Positions 13,201 to 23,582 of a stretch of DNA of 64,000 nt are shown in pieces. The stretch is from Strongylocentrotus droebachiensis (Eukaryota; Echinodermata; Echinoidea; Camarodonta; Strongylocentrotidae): contig JAVYIG010002092.1 of the NCBI GenBank assembly GCA_035222895.1, forward strand, positions 208,201-272,200. The letters run 5' to 3'. Position numbers and translations under genes: made by a program. Below the pieces are notes generated by a model. The model ran no database searches. It was given only the letters and a program-made list of their open reading frames with translations, and had not been told where the DNA came from. Each line of letters begins with the position of its first letter. The first letter of the stretch is position 1.

Positions 13201-16200
13201 GTTTTGTTCACAGATGAAGAATATTTTTTTGGTACTCTCGTAATTAAGGATTTTTATTTCGTCAATACAGTTATTATTTTTGCAAAATATTTTATATTCA
13301 CTTGTAAAATGCAAAACGTTACTCCACTATTTCCTTCTTTTCAACGAGCTCTCAAACATTTAGAAAATATGGAACGTATAATTGCTTTCAAGAAAAATCG
13401 TCTCGATCTTCATAATAAGAAATGGCAGATATTCTGTTGATTTTTTTTATTGCTGATGAGTTAACTATTACACTATATATTTATTATACATATTTCATAT
13501 CTATACGAACATGTTATTATTACTATTATTATTATCATGTACTGTTATTATTATGAACGAGATTTGTTTTCAATAAATACTTTGAAAAAAAAAAAAAAAA
13601 ACCACAAGTGCGTGGCATGGCGGTCCCTAACTACAAGATTACTTTGAAGTTTAGAACCACAAACAGGCTATCACGTACTGAACCTCAAGAGAGAGATTAA
13701 AAATCCAGAATGAAGGAGCTGCTTTGTTCAAGAAAATCTATCGCATATATTGCCACAGATACAGTGATAGCGGTCCTAGCAATTCAGACTCTGTTTGCTT
13801 CACAGTTTCCACTTCATCCTCCTTAAAGGTAAAGACCAGTAATGGTCATGCGATTGCATTGTGAAAGAAACGTTGTGGAATCGATCAGAAAAGGTCGATC
13901 ATCTAGCATCTAGCATCTGCAAGGTTCTGGCATCATCAAAATGATAAGAAATTTGGCCCATTCTTCGTAAAGTTACAAGCACTATACACAGAAAGATGTA
14001 TATGGGACTACCCTATCTCTCTCACCAGACCACGAGAGAAATAAATTTACCAAATATATGAATTAGTAGGCGGTTTCCCGGCAAATTTTTTATCATCATG
14101 TATTAGTCAAAACATATTCTTTCACATGATTGGTAATGAGAGCTTCCATTTCATTTTTTGAAATTGGGGCGTTGCCAATACTGGTCTTTACCTTTAACCT
14201 AAATTGTTAAATTGCTGTCACTTCCATATTTTGTAAATGACACAAGCAAATACGACATAAATTTCAATGTAATTCATATGTTTGTATGATCTTGTGCAAA
14301 ATATGTATTCTCAAGACAATGTTAACATGCTCAGTTCAGTCGATGAATTGTACTTAATTAGACCATTATTTAATTTAAATGCACCCTGCCCTTTCCTTAC
14401 AGTAAGTGTAAATAATGCCTTTGCCAAATGAGAAGGCTGAAATTAGACTATTACCCTATATATTACGTATAGTAGGGTAGTTGTTTTTCCTTTTGTATGA
14501 AAAGGGTTAACTTGCGTACAGATGTACATGTACCTCTATTCTCTGATATTCATGACTCTAAATATCAAGTTGGGCACTGTAAGTAAATTTATGGAAAAAG
14601 TTGATTTATAAGAATTGATATTCACTGTCAGGTTTCGGAATCATCAAAACCAAAATGAAAATGGTTCAGTCTTGTGGAAAGTCGCATGAACTGCACACAA
14701 AACTGCACACAAAAGTGGGTATCTATTGGACTGAGCACATATTTGGTATGAAAGTTTGGTCCAAACACATCAGCTTTTATTCTTCATCCCACTCTGAAAA
14801 AGAAGGCATTTAAACACCATTCCTCTTCAGTGGACATTTATAAATGTACCATGGTGCTTTTCTAGAGTGACCTACAAAGAATTGAGAAATAAGTTAAAAA
14901 GTTATTTTTAACCTTCACCAGGACCCAATCTTGTCTTTAAGCCTATAGTCCCATCAATACAGGTGGGAGACATGTTACGCACATGGAATCACTTAATGTT
15001 CTCACAGCTCACCTACATGTACATGGAATATCTTTAACTTCACTGAACAAAGACTTGTCTGTTCAGCTCCGAAAAATATTTAGACAGATGGAAAAGGGGA
15101 AGACAATTTTGCTACCAAGTACATGTAGGTTCAAACTGAGGGATTTACTGTCACTCAGGACTATTGCCAAGTTGATTTCAAAGCAGGAAAAAGGGATACA
15201 GTTGAGAGAAAGTTCAAGAAAACTGATAAAGAAAACAGAAATGTTTTTTTTTCTTTTTTCACCTTCTTCCTTTTTTTATTCATTTTACATCAGTTAAGTG
15301 CATCTTTCTCCAGTTCATATCAAATACTTTGGTGGGCTTCTAATTATCAAGCTTATGCTTACTTAAAAAGAACCAGCAATTGACTTCATTCTGGAAGAGT
15401 ATCTGCTTTATCACAGTTACTTTTGAAGTTTGTTGTATTATATATATGTGTTTATGCACCTTTTGATATGCAAACAAAATAATAAGAACAAATAAATTTA
15501 AAGATTGCTTCTGATGGTAGCTACAATTTTAGCCTTATTCATACTGTTGTACGAACTTGTACCAAGTCATGTGAAATACTATTTTTCCCCTGTTTAAACT
15601 TTTGAAAGCCAGAATGCCATTAGACTCTATGTGCAAGTGTGTAAAAGTATTGAGTGACTTAACACCCGTCTGGCTCCAAAGTCCAAAAAGATCATTTATA
15701 ATGAAAATGGGATCAATATTACGTCTGCTGAACAAGTTTCGTCTTAAAAGCTTCTAGGTCGTTTTCTTACATTCTTTCTAAGCCAAATCAATAGACGATT
15801 AAACTACTTTTGCAACCATGTCAAACTTTTGAACAGCACCTTTAAATTCATAAGTGAATTCTACAATCAAGTCTGCCTGTAAAGACTACATGTAAAATAG
15901 TTTAAAGCCAAGGCTCTTTCTTTGGCAGAGGGTACTTTTAATCTATAATCAATCAAGTCTGAGATTCAAGACTACACATGTCAAAGTATTTGAAATCAAG
16001 GCTCTTTCTTCAATTCTTTGGTAGATACCACATTCTCTAATCGAGTCTGAGAGTCGAGACTACATATCAAATAGTTCTTAGATGGATATAATCAAAGTCT
16101 CTAATCACATATGTCTGAGATTCAAGACTATAAGTGTTTGCAGTCAAGGCTCTTTCTTTGGCTGGATACCTGTACTTTATAATAAATTCGAAAGTTCTGT

Positions 16201-19200
16201 AATCATGTCTGAGAGTCAATACAACATAAAAAGTATTGAAGCCACAGCTCTTTCTTTATGATCAAATTTTCTAATCAAGTCTGAGAGTCAAGACTACACA
16301 TAAAAGTGTTTGAAGTCAAGGTTGTTTCTTTGGAGGATATATCACTGTCATCTAAACCAATGGCAGGAGTTACATCCTCACTGATTCAATCTGATCACCA
16401 GAAACAGATATGCCAACAGAGATTTATCCTACTTTTGATTCTATTGTATTGGTGGTGATTGCGATTAAAATAAACTATCGAGCTGAGGTAATTCCTTGTT
16501 GACATATTGGTGTGCATGTACAAGTACATCATGGTGGTCTTCGTATAGGCTTATACATATTACATACAGTGTACATCTTTGGAAGTTTGAAGATCTAAAT
16601 CTGAAATCATTTATATACAAACTTCATCTCAATCATGGTCAAGTTTGCAAAGGGAAAATAGAGCTGCTAAAATTCATAATTGGGAATGAGAAAAAGATCC
16701 AACCATGTTAATAAGTTGGTCTGATAATGGGAAGAAGATTGGACAAAAAAGTATCCCAAATTGTTATTCAAACCTCTAACTCAATCTTTTACCTACCTGC
16801 TTTCTTTCATTTTATTCAAATCAATATCACTGACTGACCTCCCCTTTGAAGGAAAGGGAAAGAATGAGTAAAAAGAGAGTCAGCAAAATGAGGTAGAAAA
16901 TGGGGTAATATGTTAGGAAAAAGTGAGAGTCATTGATAACATGCAGATGATCAATGCAGTCAATCATAAGAGCAAAGAGCTAATGGATGATTCCCTTGAA
17001 AGCTGTAACAAAGTTCTGACAAAGTCAAGATGGGACTTTGCTCTGTACTCTAGACTAGAAGCAAAATACCGCTTGTAGACAAAAAGTTTTTTTTAAACAA
17101 AAATTAAATAGAAAAGGTTAGTAAAAAAAGTCTTAAGAGAGAGAGAGAATGAACAAATACCCACCACTATCTTGCGAGCATGTCCAAGGCTTGTCGGTCA
17201 ATGCTAAGGGATAGAGCACCAACTCCTGCAGCCAGCCCTGTGGGGAGCATAACCAGAATCAGATGGCAAAATCATGAATCACCATGGCAACAAAGATGGT
17301 TGTCATTTACCCCTGCCCTTTTTAGCAGCATCAAGAAATATGGGGAACAGACAGCGCTGAAAATGTATGAAGTACAGCGGCAACTTGTGTACCCTCAAAA
17401 GGGACTGGGAGGACAGACTTTTGTCAAATTTCTAACCTTGTTAGTTTGATGCTGTATAAATAAGAAAAATTTCAACTATTAATATTGTTCATGATATAGG
17501 ACTTGCATGTATTTGTCCATATTGTACAGGCATAAAAGTGTTGCATAAATCAAGAAGAAGTCAAATATTGAAGAACAGTCAAAACTTTAGAATGAACTTT
17601 CTCTAATTGTAAAAATACAGATAATTGTGCTATCTGCATGGCACCCAGAACATCTGACTAAATTCGTTGTTTGCACTTTGCAGTGAATTAATCCCTGGAC
17701 TGCTACATACACATGTTGTTTCGTACATTATATGTTCAAAAGATAGGACCTAATGTATGTGTGAAATACTACTAAAAGCTATGGTCACAAATCAGAGCAG
17801 CGACCGACCGATCAGTAGCCTGCTCGGTCACTGCTGGAATTAGGCATCGCCCAGCGATTAGGTCGGCGACCGCCCAGGCACCGAGCGTATTTTGGACGGC
17901 GAGTGAAAAGTGAGCAGGCGCCGCCCAAATTTTAACTCCGCGCTAAAACTTCAGCGGCGACCGAGCGATGCCCTAAAAACGAGCGATGCCTGGGCGGCCG
18001 CCGGGCAGAATTGGTTAAAAACTCGCCGCTCGGCCGCCGAGCAGGCTACTTTTGGGTAATGTGACCATAGCATAAGTGGGTCATGGCATATTCTAAAGGT
18101 CAAACAAGGAGAAAAAGAGTACATTAATAAAAACTTATTTGATTTGCATCTTTAGGAAAAAGTGGGAACATAATGAACAGATTTAGAAAGAAATTCAAGA
18201 AAGAGCTTTGATTTAAATTTAAAAAAAAAAAAAATGAAACTCACATTGAACTTATTCCTTCCTAAGGGACCCTGCGCAATCGACACTGCTGCATCATCTT
18301 GAAGGTCAAAGTTCACGACCCCTTCAAGTGTGACATCTACAGAGGACTTGCACTCGGTGTAAAGGGTCAACTGATCACCATCGATGACGAGAAGGGTGTG
18401 CGCGAACCGCTCGGAATCTATCAAGGGCGTCGGAAGCACCGTCTGTAAGAGACTGTCAGATTCTCGTGTGCGATACCTGATGCGCATTTCACCAGTCCGG
18501 GTGCTGGAGGTGAGTGTGAACAGGACCCCGCCTTTTGGTGAACTGATGGAGAACAGCATCCCAGAGGTCTGTTCAGACTGCTGCGCGAGGAAGTGCACAC
18601 TAATCGCATGGCTCAGCACGATCTGGTTCCGCAAGGGGGCGATCTGGTGCGGTGGGATGGTGATGAGATCCGTTTTAGGGCGTATCCGCCAGATGACGGA
18701 TTGGGAGAGTGGTCCTTGCTCTTGGGTTATTCCTGTGGTATAGTTTCCACTGGTGAAAACTTCTAGCAAGTCAATACCTAGAAGAGGAAAAGAGATATTC
18801 AATATATTGAGTGACCAAATTATCATATACCGGTACATGCAAAAACTTTTTTTTTTCAAATTGAGTTCTCCCCAAATGACCCTGCACATTCTCTCTCACT
18901 CTCTCGCTCCCTCTCTCCCTCTCTGTCTGTCTGTGTGTGTCTCTCTCTCTCTTTCTCTCTCACGCTTTTTTTTAAAGAGAAAAAGAAAGCAGATGTAAGA
19001 TAAGTCCTTAGAAAGCCAAAGTATTGTACAGAGTATACAGGTACAACACTGTACCAGATGAAATCAATCTCCAAAGACTGCATGCAACAAATTGGCAAAC
19101 TATCCCCATGTAAATTTGATGTTTATGTGCTTTTCATTTATAACTCATAATTGAAAGGTACATGTAGACTAGTTGAATTAGGGCTATTCTTGAATACTTT

Positions 19201-22200
19201 TAGATGTAACCTTTAATATGTCATGTGCTCAAGAAACGGAAATCGGAACAAGTCAAATGTTTACAAACTTCAACAAATTACAAAACTTGGTAAGGGTACA
19301 AATATATGAATAATTTAGTTGTTTAACTGACATTTTAAATCAGAAACTAACCATCAGTGCAGTACATGTACATCACCATCATATTTCAAGGTTTTACCGT
19401 GACTAAAATCAACCTCTAGAAGGAATGCCTTTAAGAGTATCTGACATTTGCCAATGAACTAATGATGACCAATACAACGGCATTCACAGTTACTTACGGC
19501 ATGCGTTGAAAGGAAGTTCAAAATTGGTCATAATTGGGCTTCATGGCGAGGAAAATTTGTGCAAAAATAAATCACAGTTGGATGTCATTATTCACTTTGA
19601 CTACTGCGATTCGCAACCACAAACCTTCTTATTCATGGCTATTACAAAATAGTGAGTCTAAATAGGAAATAACAAAAAATGGTTGAATGGTGACATAATT
19701 TGTTCAACTTCACTTTGTTATAGACTGATGAAATTTTTTATAGAATCAAGAGGTTGACACTTGAAGCTACATTTAAAGTAAGCAAACTAATTCTACAACT
19801 TTTTTTTACTTTTTTTTTTTTTTTGGGGGGGGGGGATTTTATTTTGACTACAAAAATTGGAACACCTTGATTAAGAAAGGTCATAAAATCATGTACTTGA
19901 TTCTGTCATATCATGTCCTGGCTTGACTTTCAATATCTGCAACTTTCATTCCCAAAATCTCATGTCATCATTAAACACAGAACTTCCAGCTTTCTCAAAT
20001 AACCATACAAATAATCAGCAGTACATTTAATAGTTACCCTACAGTCCTCAAAATGAAATAATTTTTACCAGAGCACTGGAGAGTGGAGACGAATCGAGAG
20101 GGGAGGGAAATTCTTAATATCCTGAACCGGCACAAACAACTACCGCCCTTACATCCAGATGAACAAGTGCAAAGTACTTCAGGATAAAATTCAGTCTAGG
20201 GCAACCCTTAGTTTGAAGGCATAAACCCTTGTCAGACGTGTATAAAAGTGTCTGTAGAATGAGACTACAGTAGGCTCTGCACTTAAAGAGAAGGTTGAGT
20301 TCTGAAGAGGTGAAAAATAATTTGTGAGTGTTATCATTGTTATTACACAAGTGTGGAGAACATCAGATAAAACATGTTCCCTGAAAAGCATGGCTCTTCA
20401 AATGCCTTCATATTCTAAATATGTCATGAAACATCATAAAAATCGGGACAAAAATTGTGTAGTCCTATACATCTTTCTGTGTACAGTGAATGTGACTTTA
20501 CCAAGACTGGGCCAAATTTCTTATCGTTTGATTCCAGAACCTTGCAATACACACAAATACTTATATGCTAGATGATCAACCTTTTCTGGTCGATTCCACA
20601 CCGTTTCTTTCACAATGCAATTGCATGACCAGAACTCAACTTTCTCTTTAAGTTGCTCCTGATACATGTACAGCCAGATACTAACATTTTGACAGATCTA
20701 GGCTCTGCTCAAGGCTTTAGGAGAGTCTGTACTTGCAGAATATGGTCTGGTGATCGTGCATAAAAATTCTTAAGAGGAAAAATATGTATCCACGTGTACA
20801 TGTATCTGTGAATAATTTAGCTCTGCAAAGCTAGATAAGGAACGCTATAGAGCTTAGACTTTAATAGAGTGCAAAGAATTTAACAAATACATGAGATGTG
20901 TGAAGCTGTGAGCAGATTTTAGAGCTACATTGTGTTGTGTAGTTAGAAAGCTAGTGCTACAAAGTGAAAACAGGAAATTCTGAGAAACAGGCTTGTGGAA
21001 GCTTGAACTAAATCCTACAAATACTTTATCTATATAGAGCAATCACTCTATGCACAGACTCCCTAAACAAAACTTTTACAAAACCACAACAATGAGGTTT
21101 AACTCATAGCCTGCCATAAGGCTGCGTGCACGATATTGTTACTCTGCTTCTTGCATGCTAGCACGCATTCGTAATAGCAGTTATTGTTCATGCCCATTGG
21201 ACTGTGCCTAGTGTTTTGCACGCGCTATTGTTAGTACCATCGCGTTAATCCGATTATCTCGTTATAAATCTGGCACTGGGGGGATTAGCCCTGTGGCAGG
21301 ATAAGAGGTAATTGTTATGTGAAAAAAATATTGATTACACTTTACATATTTAGTTACAGTCAAGCTCTTAAAATCCCCCTAGAATATTATTCTGGCCTGT
21401 GTGTTTAAAATTACTTTTAAAGGCCATCTGTACTAGTTTGGCTAGATGGGATTAAACCACCCAGGGTGGTCACTGACAGGTGGCTATCTCATCAACTCAG
21501 CTCTCCATTAACATGAGAAAAAGAGGATCATGGGGGACCAATGGTCACCAATTAGGCATTGTTTTCAATATAGGGAGCAAGTAGATACAATTAGTACAGT
21601 GGGGCTTTAAATGAATCTGACATGGAGTGTCTGTACTCAAGATATGAAATTTCCATCTACATACTTACATGTACATATTAATGTCAGTTGTCTGCCTGTA
21701 ATGGGAGTAAATATCAACTTACAAACATAACTTACTTTTTTTTTCTTTTAATCACTTGATCAAAACATTTCAGCCAAAGTGGGCTAAATCCTTCAAAAAA
21801 TACCTCAAAATCATGACCCAAATGTTGTTAATGAGCTTGTTATGACTGTGACATATCCACTCAACTATTGATGGAAGTTGTCTGCCATTTTACATCCCTC
21901 AGACACTTCCCAAGTTTCCTGCCTATACGTTTCCACCGGACGTCCACTCTGAATAGTTGATCTCTGAATAACTCACTTTGACAATTGAGAAGTTTAATAT
22001 GAACCCTACATGTATGATGTACATACCGGTACTGTAGAGAAGTTTAATAAAGAGACCTTTTCTATAGCCAGGTTTGTGCAATCCTAACACATGGTGTTTG
22101 AACCCAAGACCATGTTAGCAGGAAACAGAGATCAATCAACAACATGTATGCAAAGTATTACTTGGAGGCCTATATACATGTATTATTCCATTATGTACAT

Positions 22201-22364
22201 GAAGAGTTTTTAAAGTTGCAATGTTGAAACAACATAAATTACAGGAAAAGGCATATTGTGGCAGATGTGTAGACTCTATATTTTTCCTTTTTTTTTCTTG
22301 TATTTTCCTGCCCATCTCCCTCTTCATTTCTCTTTCTTCCTCACCCATTCTTTCTCGTATTCTA

Positions 22365-22404
<40 letters not shown>

Positions 22405-23540
22405 CCCCTCTCTCTTTCTCTCTACATTCCTCTCTTTTTCTACCCTCCCTCTTTTTCTTTGATATCTAATATATCATGTGTCATTTGCATTCTACTGTTC
22501 CTTTTAAAGTGTATTTCTTTTACTTCTACTTTTATTTTCCTTCTTCTTCTCAAAAATGTAGATCAAGTCAAGAGTAAATGTAACATGGATATCAATAGCA
22601 CCCTACAACCTGTATATTTTTGTACATGTATTTTTCTTTCCAAGAACATCAAACTGTGCCCATCTATTTAAAAGAATAATGATTTTGCACGGATTGCACA
22701 CATTTGATTAACTATGCAACTGCATATATATGTAGAATAATAATTTTGTTCAAATTGTTCACAGCTTCATGTAGCAAGCAGACAAAAATCATAACACCAC
22801 TTTTCAGTTCTGACGATAAATAGTAACAAAATACATTCCAGTCACAAATTTCTTTACACCAAAAGTTCAAACATGGTCCATTGTGTCTCTGTCACATACA
22901 GCAATTACCAGGGCTGCATAGCCTGGGTTCTTGTCAAATTTTAGAACCACCAAATGAAGAATGTAGAATAAAACAAACAAAAACGAGGAAAATAAATTCC
23001 ATTGACTATTCCCTCACTGAAAGTGCAAGAAATGGTTCATTCTGTCAAATACAGCACTTATCAGGGCTGGGCTCTTTTCTTGAGGCCAATCACCCATTCA
23101 AAGTGAATGTTTTTCTTCTACCCAATGATTTGACACCTGACAGAAAAGGGTGATGTTTTCTTTCAAAACTCACACACTTCCGCTGATCCCTAGTTGACAT
23201 TTTTTGCAAAAGAGAGATGTTTGACTGAAGTTGACTTTTGTTGTAATTGTTTTTATAACAACATTATGGTGCCAATGAAAATATCAAGCTTTTTTTTTCC
23301 TTCATAATTCCACCCGCCCCCCCCCCCCCCCCATGTTCAGTATACACATGAGTTAAAATTAAAATTGTACATAAAGGCTACAGCTCTATAAAAATATCAA
23401 CATGATATGAGTTATTCATAAAGGAAATAAATGAAGGAATAATAAATGGAAGAAAAGAGAAAGAAGAGCTGGATGAAAGGCCCCCAAGCCCCCCCCCCCC
23501 CCCCTCCCCCCCCCTCTCTCTCTCTCTCTCTCTCTTTCTC

Positions 23541-23582
<42 letters not shown>

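Larger units (their letters stand above)
8842..13599 (+). mobile_element. L1/Tx1-like LINE, 5'-truncated, ORF2 intact
   Basis: Bounded by a perfect 15-bp direct repeat AACCACAAGTGCGTG (8827-8841 and 13600-13614), with an AATAAATACTTTG end and an A run at the 3' side: hallmarks of target-primed reverse transcription. The element starts inside ORF1, has a spacer of about 500 bp, an uninterrupted ORF2 and a short AT-rich 3' UTR (13441-13585). It sits in the intron between NELL-like exons 3 and 4, in antisense orientation to that gene. Exact duplications and an open ORF2 indicate a recent insertion. Confidence 0.95.

Noticed and set aside
18384..18743. 119-codon plus-strand ORF
   Set aside because: Antisense shadow of the TSPN exon.
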